DNA of 64,000 nucleotides from Agrocybe praecox (taxonomy: Eukaryota > Basidiomycota > Agaricomycetes > Agaricales > Agrocybaceae), in NCBI GenBank assembly GCA_964017145.1, contig OZ024840.1, positions 3,348,001 through 3,412,000 of the forward strand, in the 5' to 3' direction. A program made the translations under genes and the position numbers. The notes under the pieces are model-generated. The model did not search any database, was not told the origin of the DNA, and was given only the letters and a program-made list of their open reading frames with translations. This document shows positions 34,301-47,893 of the stretch, in pieces; position 1 is the first letter of the stretch; the number at the start of each line of letters is the position of its first letter.

Positions 34301-36202
34301 CGTGCGACGTCTATGTCAGTGTCCAACAAAGTGGCAGCGACAGAGGCAGAGATTCGCTCAGCAGAGCAAAGGAAAGTGTAAAGGATAGACAGACGGGCGG
34401 CGAGAAGTTCAGGATCATCATCGAGATCTCCAAAGGCATCGCGCATGATTTGTTGGTATAATTGGTCGATTGAGCCAAAGTTGGAAGAAGTTGATGAAAG
34501 GAGAGAGCGAAGCCTCTTTAGCTGCTCGCTATAGGCAAGCTTACGCCCTGTTAGGATCTTCACTGCTGTGGCAGCGTAGATAAATAAACCAGCAGACTGG
34601 TCATTTAGCTGGCCGAACTCCGGTAATCCTTTGAAATTTTCTAATTTGATGGACAAGTATGTCTTGATATCCGCTTTCGCATCTTCTATCGGAACATCCT
34701 GGAGCTTGCAAACGGCACCTGGCGGGAAGGCTTTGCAAAGTCCTACAATATCCGGATCAGGCCGACTGGTAACCAGAAACTTGAGACCATTAAGGTTGTC
34801 AGTTTCAAGCAACCTGAGTAGTTGTTCCAGGAACGAAGACCTTTTCGTTTCTTCGATTTCATCAAGGGCATCCACAATGACAAGATAGGTTGGCAGGCTG
34901 CTCTGACGTTTCTGTACTTTCCAGGGTTGGAATAAAATTGTTTCGAGCTGTTCTCGAATGTTGAGGTAGTGTGCTACGTCAGAGGTGTCAATTCCATTTA
35001 AAGAATCGCGGTATGGATCGCATTTCTGTGCAAGCTGAAAGGCGATGGTGGGAACTATCCGCTCCAAACTTCGTGTTTCGACGAATTGGCGGGAACAAAA
35101 GAAACTGGCCCCTAGTGCTGTCGACTGCCTTTTCCAGAACCGTTTCGCGATCGTATAGGCAATGGTCGTTTTCCCAGCCCCTGCTTGTCCGGACAACCAG
35201 AAGACTGGCGCACTACCAACAGATGAATCGTTGGCCCACTGCATAATATCGTTCAAGATATTGACGCGTGTTCCCTCAGTGCAGGTTTCCCGATTGAGTG
35301 CACTCTTCCCATTGTGGATAAATCGATAGTCGGCCATTTCGGAAGGCTGCAGATCTTGACGAAGCTTTGTGTCCTGTAAAAAGAATGAGGAGCATGTTCT
35401 CTTGTGCGGGACGTTTTACTTACCCGTTTATCATCGCGTAACTCTTCTACGGTTATTCCTGTAATACCTGACATAGCAGTCTATGCAGTAATGAGGGACT
35501 TGGCATAGCAAAGAGGATAAATCGATTCACGTTAAACCTATTTGTTGCCCCTCCAATCTCTCGAGAAATATTCGTCAACCGAGTCTTGTAGTTTTCGTAA
35601 TCGACTTGTTTGAATGAACTTGGATGTAGGAGGTCATTGAGTGTCTTGACTCGTTCCAGTTGTTTGTCGACTTCTCTGGAGATCGGAAAGGTTAGTGACT
35701 GTAACAGATCAATCGAAAGAAAGCGAACCTCTTGTACTGTTCCACTGTTTGAGTAACCATACTCCCCGGGTCAGGCCCTGCCTCCATTCTCACCAATACA
35801 GTGCTGAGGAGCAGCAACGTCTCTTTAAGAACTGTCTGCAATTCATCTTTGTTATCGTTGATTTCCTGGAGAAAGACCTGTCGTTAGGCGCCCAAGCCTG
35901 CTTCCTGATACACCACCTACTTTTCTTACTTCCATGATAACATTGAGGATCTTGAAAGCCATCTTGGCTGGGTTTACATCAACGCATTCGCTTATTTTGG
36001 GTAAGAGTAACAAGGCAAATCTCCCTCCAATCTTCAAGTTTTCTACCAGAGTCGACGGCTGAGGACCTTCCAATGATGTGGCTTCGGCTAATTCATGGCC
36101 AGCACCCGAAGAGTGGTCCAAGACTTCACTGGGCTTGCGCTTGAACAAGTTCTTCAACCATTTGCATTTGGGTCGTCTCGATGGTACGTGAGATGAGGAC
36201 AT
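31355..36202 (-). CDS. NLR-type STAND protein: helical N-terminus, NACHT, WD40 repeats
   Basis: Six exons (36202-35930, 35865-35729, 35675-35531, 35480-35424, 35373-33799, 33739-31355) join in frame to about 1523 aa. The first 280 residues are helical with no clear motif (FKILNVIMEEINDNKDELQ ... TLLLLSTVL ... DYENYKTRLTNISREIG), possibly a HeLo/MLKL-like bundle. The NACHT domain has a P-loop (WLSGQAGAGKTTIAYTIAKR), Walker B LVIVDALDEIEE and the sensor-like LVTSRPDPDI. It is followed by a winged-helix region and HLYISSLATWQSASLL. The C-terminus holds about a dozen WD40-like repeats, for example LVVTGSQDATARVWDTLTG and LVSGSQDGSLHVWDTSTG. The repeats differ clearly from one another. Fungal proteins of this design mediate non-self recognition and cell death; the role here is inference. 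Confidence 0.9.
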
Positions 36203-37118
36203 TGAAGACAGAGCTAAAAGCACAGCCTCCGCAGAGTCTTTATCATCCTTCACTGTCTTCACACAGTCGCCAGTTGAGAATACAAGAATAACCCCTGACT
36301 TCCTATGGATTAATAATCAGCTTGTCAGGATCCAAGAACAGATCATCGCGTCCGATTTAAAATACCCACCGCTAAGCTCTCTTCAACTCCTCAATCACTT
36401 CTTCTGTCAGATTTATCTTCCTGAATTCTAGCAGGGACCATTGTGCTAGAACGTCGAGAGCAAAAAGATATCGCAGCGGCTATTCGAGGGACGTCGTCTC
36501 TTGTTTTCCATGTAGTGAGAATCGTGCAGCATACTAGGATGTCTCGAACAGAAGTTGTTGCCGTTGATGTAGGACGGAGCCAAAACCCACTGAGCTCCAC
36601 TAGTACACATACAGAAATTTCTCTCCGTCGACATAACTCCAGGCCTATATTCCCTTTCAAATTTTACACCATGCTAAGATCGCAAGTATCGGGGACTTGA
36701 AAGCCACTGAACCCATATAAGTCTGTTCTTATCGTAAAAGACACAGAATGAAGGCGGAGTGACGAATACCAGAAACTAGGAGGTTTGTCTTTCTTCAGAA
36801 TAGCGTTGGGGTACCTATCTTCAGATTCCATCGCCCGCAGAGTAATTGATTTATGAAATATGAGGGTCATGGTGGCAATTATTGAGATCCTAAAGTAAGC
36901 TTTCGGACAAGAAGCAACATTGGCGAACTCAGAATATCGGGTTTACTGGGGGAGAGTCGTTAGGCGTTGAGCTAGTGAGCACGACGCTCTTGCGTCTGAT
37001 CTTATCTGATTTCCTTCCCACATTGATGAGATTGATGAGCAGGCAAAATAATGTTTCATTGAGGGATTTAACTAAATATTACAAGAATAAGAGGCAGGAT
37101 TGTACACTAGAACCATAT
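36203..37118. other. 0.9-kb intergenic region
   Basis: Lies upstream of the NLR gene and downstream of the Pin1-type gene. Small frames such as 36391-36660 (-) and 36443-36700 (+) overlap one another and show no domain. I see no repeat or RNA gene. Confidence 0.5.
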
Positions 37119-37724
37119 TCAGGCCGTTCGCAAAACAAGGTGGACACCGCTGTCGGAAGAGATAATGTTGCTGATCTTCCCTGGCTCCAAGCTGTATGCA
37201 GCATCTTCAAAAGGCTTCTGCATCTGCCCGCGTCCAAACCACCCAAGGTCTCCTCCATTCGTGTGCGACGAGCAATCGGAGTGTTGAGCCGCAAGTTCGG
37301 CGAATTTCTCTGGTGAACCATTGATTTGTTCCTCGAAACCACGCAAGATTTCGATGGCTTCCTCTTTGCTTCTGGTAATGTTGCTCTAAGGAGGTGGAGC
37401 GTTACACGGTTCTCAGTCACGAATGGGATCCATGCATACCTCTTTCCAGCTCGATGGACGCCGACTATCGCGATGCTTCACCAAAAGGTGACTCGCACGG
37501 ACTTTACCAGCAGGAGGGCCTCCTTTAAGATACTCTTGCGCACCAGGAAGTTGGTTGATCTGCTCCTCTGAGAGTTCAGCAGGCGGATCCCATGACGACT
37601 CCTTAGTTTGAGGGTTGTAGAAGTAATGGAGCCCCTTGGAGTTTGACATTCTGACTTCCCATTGAGACTACCAGGATAACCAGCATTAGTGTAGGAATGT
37701 AATGCATGAACCTTGGCTTACCAT
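37119..37724 (-). CDS. Pin1/Ess1-type peptidyl-prolyl isomerase (WW plus parvulin)
   Basis: Isomerises phospho-Ser/Thr-Pro bonds, including in the RNA polymerase II tail, so it works on the same substrate as FCP1. The WW domain reads QWEVRMSNSKGLHYFYNPQT and KESSWDPP. The parvulin domain contains VRASHLLVKHRDSRRPSSW, FAELAAQHSDCSS and GGDLGWFGRGQM, and ends SSDSGVHLVLRTA. The phosphate-binding loop HRDSRRPSSW is present. The proposed start is an ATG at 37722-37724 followed immediately by an intron (37668-37721), giving M-SQWEVRM. An alternative upstream start (MDAKDKRVS, near 37925) with a longer intron is possible. The second intron joins WKE to SNITRSKEEA. Confidence 0.9.
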
Positions 37725-38012
37725 TTTGCTAAAGTGTTCGTGGTTAGAATAGTATCAAGGGGTAAACTGGTCCATTACGATGCTGATTATCTAACACCAA
37801 TCTGATGCCGATCTCTCATACGTATATTTACCCCGGCTAGCTCCTTTGCCCACCTATTTAATGATCACTGCTCAAGGCTATGGATAGAAACAGAGGGTAC
37901 CGACACCCTTTTGTCTTTGGCATCCATTATCTGGGAGGTGTAGGAGGCAAGTAATTCCAGGGGACCGGTCGTTACACACAACTGCTGAAATTCGTCGAAT
38001 CATTGGCCACAG
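37725..38012. promoter_or_regulatory. Divergent promoter region of the Pin1-type and DUF4246 genes
   Basis: The 288-bp gap lies between two divergently read starts. It may include 5' leader or an extra small exon of the Pin1-type gene (atggatgccaaagac on the minus strand). No core promoter motif is clear. Confidence 0.4.
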
Positions 38013-39858
38013 ATGTCCCACGAACAGTCAGTACAAGTTGGACCCTTAATGCTATTCTCAATACGAGGCTTACTCGCCGAGGAAGTTGATAGACCTCGCT
38101 ATGTCTCAATTCTCTGCCGAAATCCGTCGTTCCCCAGAATGGTGGAAACATTTCAAGGAGAATGGGACGAGACGCAAATGGGCCGACTACGCTCTTCAGC
38201 GCACATGGCCTGTTTTAACGCCGTCAGCAGAGATTGAAACGCAGCTCTCTCGTGGGCAAGTGAGCATCCAGTGCTCTTCGCATAATGTGTGACGCTTATT
38301 GTAATTTCAGATTGATTACGTTCTAGACGAACTAGAAGGATATGCTGCTCTTCGCGACAATAAGTTTGAATGGTGGGCATTTTCTTATGAACCTCTTGCT
38401 GGATCTAATTTCGTTGCAGTCAAGTATCATGCTTTGAACGTATATGGGAATCGGATTCCCTTCTTGATCCAGCAGTGACTCAGAGCCTTATAACGGCCTT
38501 CGACGTGCTAAAAGAAGATCCATTGAGCACAGAAGATTGCAGCATAACACATATCATAGACCACAGACTACACCCCTTGGTATATAACCGCACACTGGTA
38601 TCACATCGAGATGGAAAGCTTAGGCCAATTCCTCCCCCACATTCCAGCGATATTTATACTATGTCATCGCGTTTTGCGTTTCTTCCTTCGGACGTTTCTG
38701 TTTCTACTACAGGCGCCTCCGTGGAATTCATGTCGTACATCAATAACCTTCATCCTGACGACAACCATGGCACCTACCAACTCTTAGAAACTCTGCTCAA
38801 GGGATTCATACCTTTATTTGAGCATACACTAACTGACCTGCATCGCAACAATCCTCTTTCACAACGGATCTGTGGCGGCTATCGATATCTTATTTGGGAG
38901 GAGCCAGAACCTCCCGACTTCTCTGATGATGAGGAAAGCTGGGCTACCTATGAAAAAGAAATGAGGCAATGGACCTTAAACCGCCCTATTAATATTCCGA
39001 ATGTCCCACCAGGTGGTTATCCGGGCGGCATCGAAGCTCGAAAACATGTGGTGAAGCTCGCGGGACGGACATTACAGTTTACAGTTAGTGCATATGAGAT
39101 CTCTCTCGTAAGTCTTCAAATAAAGACCCAGTATCTTCCCCATACTTAGTAAAAATGGTAGACCCCACAGAATAAAGAATCCCCTGGATCGACATGGCGT
39201 GTAGCGGGAATGAAAAACGACCGTATTGTGGCATCTGGATTCTATTGCTTATCAACAGTAAATCTTCCTCTGGGAGTCGATTCTGTGCACTCCACTGACA
39301 GTTATCTCCAACTTCTTGTAGGATAATATCACCGAAAGCTCTATTGAATTCCGTATGGCAGTGACATATCCCCGAGGGTTCACAGCTGGAGACACTGGAG
39401 CTACTTTACGCACTTGGGGTGTCAGAGATGGCGATTCCTGCAATCAACGCATTGGTTACGTTCCAATACGTTCTGGCCTCGCTTTAGTTTTCCCGAACAT
39501 ATACCAACACAGGGAGACCTCCTTTCGATTGTTGGATGAATCCCGAGGCGGTCATCTCAAAGCTATTTGGTTTTATCTGGTTGATCCTGAAGTTGAACCT
39601 GTTATATCAACGTCGCGTGTAGGCCCTCAACAGAAACCATGGGTGCACAAAGCACTAGACGATTTTCTTGACAAACGTCTTCCCCACGAAGTGGTAGAAA
39701 GAGTGATCGAGTACGTCGAAGGTGTAATTCCCCCCGAGGAAGCCTTGATATATAAGAAAAAGATGTTGGAAGAAAATCACCAATTTACTCAGGCAAATAA
39801 TAGTTATCATTTCTGTATACCATTCGATATCTGGAATGGACCAGAAGTTATACTTTGA
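38013..39858 (+). CDS. DUF4246-family protein
   Basis: Fungal family of unknown biochemistry. Exons join as GQ|IDYVLDELEGYAAL, FE-C|QVSCFERIWESDSLLDPAV and EISL|NKESPGSTWRVAGMKNDRIV, then CLST|DNITESSIEFRMAVTYP. Family landmarks are WESDSLL, the W-x-V-x-GMKND region, the NITES segment and LVFPNIYQHRETSFRL near the C-terminus. The last of these has the spacing of a double-stranded beta-helix, so a dioxygenase-like fold is a speculation. The start is uncertain. ATG 38013 needs a very short 37-bp intron (38031-38067) to join MSHEQS to AYSPRKLIDLAM. The next in-frame ATG is at 38101, just after that helix begins. Confidence 0.8.
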
Positions 39859-40013
39859 ACATTTACTGTTGGAAAAATCGGACGGTCAAAACCATCCCGA
39901 GAAAGAGATCAATCAATAACGGGATTGTTCCTTTTCCTTCCCGATGAGGAAAATCTCTGGGTGACGAGCGATCTAGAAATTGTTGTCAGGAAGGTAATAT
40001 AAAGGTATGCGGC

Positions 40014-42408
40014 TCAGATGCCTACATATGACCGAACACGTTTGCCATAGATATACATGGGTATGCAAGAAAGCCAACAAGCAGCTTGGCATCCGGCGAA
40101 AATTAATAAGGAAACCTTCACTCCTCTTTTGGCGACCATTCCATTGGAGAAGAAGGTAAAGCCGTAAAGAATCATGTTCTTTATAAAATTAGTGACGGCC
40201 AGGATGTTCAGGGCGTTTTCTCTATGGGTGTCCAATAGGTATGTTACTGCTGCTGATCCAGACACTACCATGCTGAAATTGACCATACTAGATACTAAAG
40301 GATCAGTTAACCATCAAGTTGTAACGGATAGAATACAAACGCAATGCAAGCCACGGCTCCGATCCACGGCATTTTCTGCGTTGTTCCAACTTCATGGCAC
40401 AGGTCAGTTCAGCGCGAAGAAATTAGTGATCATAGACATACCTGCCCAGCCAGCGTATCCGAACACACCAAACAGCATCGTAGTCATGAAAATGATTCGG
40501 AATTCTGGTTCATAAACACCTTTGTTACGTTTCGAGAGCCAAACAGTACCCCAGTCTGTTAGAGGACCGCTGATAATTATAGCAAGTAAAATGCCAACGA
40601 TGCCGCCCAGATTAGTCAAGCCCTTTTGAGGACGGAAAAATAAGCTTGGAATGTCTGCCGCAGGCTATTTTTAGGACGAACGATTTGTGTGGCGTTAAAG
40701 TTGTATTCAATTGTGAATATTGTCGAGGAACATATGGGCATCAAACCTGCAAGACTTTCAAAATCTTTACGAACAAGAATTTATATCAGGTCTACTCACT
40801 AAGCCACACTGTCTGCATGCAGTAAGAGACAAACGTGAACCATGCCTGACAATCAGTCAGTTCCGCGCCGATGACTTGATGAAATTTCGTGGCCTACAAT
40901 TGGCGAAAGCAACAGAGGGAAAGGTCGGAAAAAAAGAGTAACAATGCCGACTTCAGTAAAACTACCATTCCACAGTTTGAGCTGCGATGTATAACTTTTG
41001 CGACGTGGAACGTCCAGTTCGACATCGTTTGACGAATTTGCTGCCTCACGTTTATCTCCTTGAGAATCGTCCTGAACCTTCTTGACAACTCGCCTGGATC
41101 CACGCAAGTATGTCGTCTATGTGGGTATTGCACACCATTAGCAGCAGACAAATGAATCTGAGGTCACTCCATACCTCAGGAACGAAGAAAAAGACCGAAA
41201 GACAAGAGAGACCCAAAGGAATTGTAATGAACCAGAAACCCATTTGCCAGGATAAGTTTTGTATCACATAACTGTAAAGTAGAGGACCTCTGTAATTCTA
41301 GTATTGAGATAAAAAACCGACAGTAGATCGTGATTACTTACAGGGTGATGCCAGCCATTAAACAGAAGTTCCAAATTACCGAACGGCTCCCTCTCTCGTG
41401 CACGCTAGGTGTAAGTGTCAGAGAGATACGGAGACTCATAAAGGGAATGTTTTTCTTACAAATATATCTGCTCGATAGTTGCTGGAACCAGACTGTTGGA
41501 TGAATCTATCAGTAACTTTCCAAAACTTTTCCGAATTTACTTGCCATTGGAAGGAGGCCATCCCGAATCCTTGAAACACGCGGGAGGCTCTGATAGATGC
41601 CAGGCCAGGACTCAAAGCACACCAAATGCACGAGAGAAACATCTTCAAATTTCCTGAGTAAATCTTATTCGTGCATGATTAGGTATTTTTTACCAATAAT
41701 GCAGACGAAAGGTAGACGATTCGATGGCCAAATTTGACGGCCAACGTATTTTGGAAGATCCTGCATACACGAACCATGATAAAGGTATGCAAAACGAAAG
41801 AACATAATTAACTCACATGAAGCACCCCAGTCCAAGTATAAGTGCTCCAAACGAAGAAGCAACTTCATCGACGCTGACATTGAATTGTAAAGATAAAAGG
41901 ACGTAGCCTGCTCCTACTAAAGGCGACAACGCCCCAGCCAAGGTCGTGGCAAAGGCTCTTGAAAAGTACGATTGAATTTTGACATAACCAGTTCGAGCAA
42001 AAGAACAGAAACTGACAATGTCCAAAAGCATGCCTCCTTTTTCCACCTCGGCCAGTTCAAACTAAGAGAGAGAAAGCAATCAATGGCTTACAGACGCAGA
42101 TGGGAACACAAATCAAAGACCAACGGTTCATTGGGATCGTCGCCGGGCTGGGGAACTAAAATTATATGGCTTTCCTTGCCTCTTCCACGCTTTAGGTTAA
42201 TGGCTTCACTGATCAAGACCTTTTTCCCTTCAAAACATGCATTTTAACTGATGCAAGTAATTTGGTACCTGGTGCCCGTTCACAATGCCCAGGTCAGACA
42301 AGAGTGATGTCCCCGGAACATCCTCTAGATGCTTGTCTTCTGTAAAAATACATGAATTCCGACAAATGCAATTGCAATGGAGTTCATACCAAGGATTCCA
42401 AAGGCCAT
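40014..42408 (-). CDS. Major facilitator superfamily transporter, copy 1
   Basis: A 12-helix transporter of the fungal drug:proton antiporter type, assembled from more than ten short exons. It begins MAFGILEDKHLEDVPGTSLL and carries the family leader PQPGDDPNEPLNWPRWKKE before helix 1. Motif-bearing segments include FQNTLAVKFGHRIVYL, ASRVFQGFGM, TIEQIYFVHERGSRSVIWN and the C-terminal GFTFFSNGMVAKRGVKVSLL. A central loop of about 60 charged residues follows VPETTYLRGSRR. The intron at 41493-41544 uses a GC donor (TG|GCAAGT); only this keeps the frame into LVPATIEQIYF. It is a tandem paralog of the next gene, with shared intron positions. Substrate unknown. It lies in the plasma membrane by family expectation. 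Confidence 0.85.
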
Positions 42409-42948
42409 GGCGATAGTTGAAACGCAGAGAGGCAAAGTCGCCTACTGGCATTAGAGAAAGAATAGGAAGCATAGCTGCAAATCCAATCGTAGCGCTCATA
42501 TATTAAGATGAGTTCTCAGGTGTGTAGACTTTACAAGCGTGCAACTTGTTCTGATCAAGAAGGAAGAAGTGGTCAAGAGGTCTAAGGCGCCTCGTAAACC
42601 TTTTTACCATGGGAAATGATGGGATATAAATAGCTCACTAATCAATGTCGCAAACATCTTAATTGGTCTCTTGTGAGAGTAACTTTAGGCTGACACGCAA
42701 TATCTTGCAATAGGGACGAGGCGTCAAGAATTGAAAATATCGAGGCCATCCACAAGCCAATCACAATCCTTTACTATTAGGATACTAACCTGCATGTAAG
42801 GCGAATACGGTTGAATAATATTGCTATCATAAGAACACAGTCGATCATTATTATCATTATCCTTACTGGCCCTTTCGACCGACAAGGAAGATTTCTGGAT
42901 GACGCGCAATCTGCACAAGAAGCCATTAGCGAATCCATCGCAGCGATT
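42409..42948. other. Intergenic region between tandem transporter genes
   Basis: About 540 bp separating the end of copy 2 from the start of copy 1. It should hold the terminator of copy 2 and the promoter of copy 1. No gene or repeat is evident, though short A-rich tracts occur. Confidence 0.45.
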
Positions 42949-45362
42949 TCAATAATAAAAATGACGAACAAACGACCTGACACGCTTCCCATAGATATAC
43001 ATCGGTATCGAGGCGAGCCAGCAGGCAGCCTGGCACGCTGCAAGAATTAGAAGAGAAACTTTGACCCCTTTCCGAGCAATCATGCCATTCGCAAAAAAGG
43101 TGAACCCGTAGAGAACCATATTTTTGCCAAAATTACTGAGGGCCAAGACGTGGAGTGCATTTTCCCTATGGGAGTCAAGCAGATATGTGACTGCGGCGGA
43201 GCCAGATACTACCATACTGAAATTAGCCATTCTAGTGAACGAGGATTAACGATGAACCTTTAGGAAGAAAAGACACACAAACGCTATGCATGAAACAGCC
43301 CCAATCCAAGGCATATTTTGCGTTGTTCCAACTAGTAAAGATAGGTTAGTATACCAATTTGCAAAAGATATGTCCAAATACGGATATTTACCTGCCCATC
43401 CAGCATAACCGAAGATACCGAACAGCATACTCAAGAGGAAGACGATGCGAAATTCTGGTTCATAAACACCCCCATTGCGCTTGGACATCCAGACCGTGCC
43501 CCAGTCTGTCAGAGGGCCGCTTATGCACATGGCAAGAACTATCCCAACGATCCCGCCTAGGTTAGTCAGTCCCTAGTAGATTGCTAAGTCATTATATGCG
43601 CACAGCAGCGGAAGCCGGGACTTACAGTTTGGGTGGCATTGAAATTATATTCAATGGTGAATATGGTAGCAGAGCAGAGGGGCATAAGACCTTGAATGGA
43701 GGTGTCAGGCGTGTATCAAGATCTGGATAAAGGATAGTACATACTCAGCCACACCGTCTGCATCCCATGAGAAAGGAAGATGAACCATGTCTGTAAGAAA
43801 TTTAACTACTAGGCCGTGACATGAATTACGGAAAACTTACGACTGGTGAAAGTAAGAAAGGGATGGGACGGAGGAAAAGTTTAATGAGGTTGTCATCACT
43901 GAAAGTACCGTTCCACACTGCCAACTGCGAGATATAACTTTTGCGTGTCGGTATAACCACATCGTCAGCTGAAAGTTTTGCATCGTCGACACTTTCTTTT
44001 TCCGAGTCCTTTGACTGCCTCTTATCCGCTCGACGATACGTCGTCTTGAACAAAAAGTTCTCAGTGCGAAGCTATAACATAAAAACAAGAGCAACCTACC
44101 TCAGGAACAAAGAAGAAGACAGAAAGAACTGAGAGTCCCAAAGGGATAGTGACGAACCAGAATCCCATCTGCCAAGATAAGTTCTGGATCACGTAGCTGT
44201 AGAGTAGCGGTCCCCTGGTACGGATTGGCTGCTATCAGTGAGATGTCGCTCGTGTGAACGAGACGGTACTGACAATGTAATCCCTGCCATAATGCAGAAG
44301 CTCCAGATAACGGAACGACTCCCTCTTTCATGCACACTGTATGCATATCAGTCAACAATCTTCTTTAGTATGAAATGAAGGACGACTTACAAATATATCT
44401 GCTCAATGGTAGAAGCTACCAAGCTGTCAAAAGCTATAGTTAACCACGAATTGAGTATTCCACGAGGCTCTCAAATACCTTTGCAATGCAGACATGCCAA
44501 ATCCTTGGAAAACTCTTGAAGCTTTAATGGACGCTATATTGGGACTGACCGCACACCATATGCAAGATATAAACATCTGTTAATCCATTAACGTTATCAT
44601 CTTACTAAAGGTGAGCAGTAAGTCACGTACCAGCGAAACCGATGACAGATACACAATACGGTGACCAAATTTCGCGGCTAAAGTATTTTGGAAAAGCCTG
44701 GAGAAAAATGAGAAAGACCTCGGCCATGTTACAGACCATCTCCAAAATATCACTCACATGAAGCATCCTAATCCTAGTAAGACAGACCCGAAAGAAGAAG
44801 CTACTTCGTCCACGCTCACTCCAAATTGGTTGGATAGGAGCACATAGCCAGGACCGACCATGGGAGATAAGGCGCCATCAAGAGTCGCGGCAAAGGCTCT
44901 GAAAACGTAATTTCAGGAGACAGAAGGGACGAGTACAAATTCGATAGACGAACAATGTCCAGAAACATGCTTCTTTCTGCCACCGCGGCCAGTTCAAGCT
45001 AATGGAAGTATCAAGAAATGCTCTCAAGACAAACGGGCGGAGCGGAATACGAACGGGTCGTTCGGGTCATCTGACGGTTGGGGGATAAGAACGATATGGC
45101 TGTCTTTCCCTATACCTCTCTTCAGATTCGCAGCTTCTTCTATCGCGACCTGGACGCAGATAATAAGATTAATTGACCGAGCAGAGGCAATGGGCTGAAA
45201 AAGACAACCTGTCGTCCATGAACAAGACCCAAGTCGGACAAAAGCGCGGTCCCTGGAACGTTTTCAAGGTGTTTGTCCTCTAGAATAATTAAACACAAGG
45301 TTTTTTCAGAGTGACACTTGGCAAATGAATTAGAAAAACTTACCCAAAATTCCAATGGCCAT
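42949..45362 (-). CDS. Major facilitator superfamily transporter, copy 2
   Basis: Close paralog of the gene at 40014-42408, same strand and layout. It starts MAIGILEDKHLENVPGTALL, has LNWPRWQKEACFW after the DPNDP leader, SLVASTIEQIYF, a charged central loop (RADKRQSKDSEKESVDDAKL) and GFTFFANGMIARKGVKVSLL. It ends GKRVRSFVRHFYY, while copy 1 ends GKRVRSYVGI. All joins I checked keep frame, so both copies look functional. The intron before SLVASTIEQ uses a standard GT donor (AG|GTATTT), unlike copy 1. Divergence in the central loop and C-terminal tail suggests a duplication that is not recent. Substrate unknown. Confidence 0.84.
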
Positions 45363-46263
45363 TGCGGATTGTATGCCTGTAAGTCTTCATTAAGCTTCAG
45401 TATATATACGAATGAGAGAATATCCTCCGGTCAGGCGGTCCCGCGGTTCATCTCACGCTTATCCTAGAGTTTTAGTAGTGACTATATGCTCGAATCACAT
45501 CATACCACCTCGTGCTTTGTATGGGCATAGTAAGCTCCACGAAGTTGCGATCTTCAGTATTCAAGGATAGATTGAGGTTAAGCAAGATAGTCGTACTCCT
45601 TCTGATCTTGAACATGGGAACAATTGAACAAATTCCTTTGAGGAAGGGCTAATCACGAGAGGAGCTCTGTGAAAAACGATATGAATCGGGTTCCAGGGTA
45701 GCGCGCTTCACAGTGTACCTGCATGAAAGCGATTGAGAAACGCAACTATTTGGTCGTAAAAATAGGAGTCGATGGAAAATGAGTTCTTCCAGCGGGCCAA
45801 GTGTCCGGGGCGCAGGGATCATGCACTGAGAGGTACATACATAGTATGAAATGCCCATTACGCGGCGCAGGATATTGTCATCAGGGAGTGAGAGCGCTGT
45901 ATTTCAAGAAAGGGCATAGGCTGATGGCACTGACATACGCCAAAAATCTTCACGGTGTCCACTCTATCCACCGTTAGTAATTCACTTCTAATTGACTTTA
46001 GAAGCAAGGTAAGTCGTAAATATATCTCTGAAACCCAAAGAGACTCACCTAAGACATTGATATTTGCATATAGGAAGACACGGAGAAGCAAAGAAGTACA
46101 GCGAATATGATAAGACGTATTATGTTCAAAGGAAGGAACACGAATACATGTAAGCGATTCAACGCTGAGTAATAGTGTGTGGAAGATATAAATAAAAATG
46201 GATAACCAGTAGGAGTCTAAAAAATAAAAACTATGCCTTTTATTATTCAAAGTTGCGCACCAA
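45363..46263. other. 0.9-kb intergenic region
   Basis: Promoter side of MFS copy 2 and 3' side of the epimerase gene. Minus-strand open frames at 45649-45858 and 45858-46331 have no domain and run into the epimerase's last exon. I see nothing else. Confidence 0.5.
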
Positions 46264-47744
<1,481 letters not shown>

Positions 47745-47893
47745 AATGGCAAGTAAGAAAGATTTTGAAATATCTGGCACAGTCGCGTTCGTTTATATCC
47801 AGATTATCATAATCTGTCTGAGAAAGATCGGATCAAAACTTGTGGTCCCGTCTGTTACTACTACAAAATGCAATACTATCCGAAATATATATA

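Noticed and set aside
36391..36700. Overlapping small frames on both strands
   Set aside because: No domain, no splice continuation, and they overlap each other in opposite directions.
40014..45362. MFS pair as part of a secondary-metabolite cluster
   Set aside because: Neighbours are housekeeping genes (epimerase, THOC1, Pin1) and no synthase, P450 or cluster regulator lies nearby.
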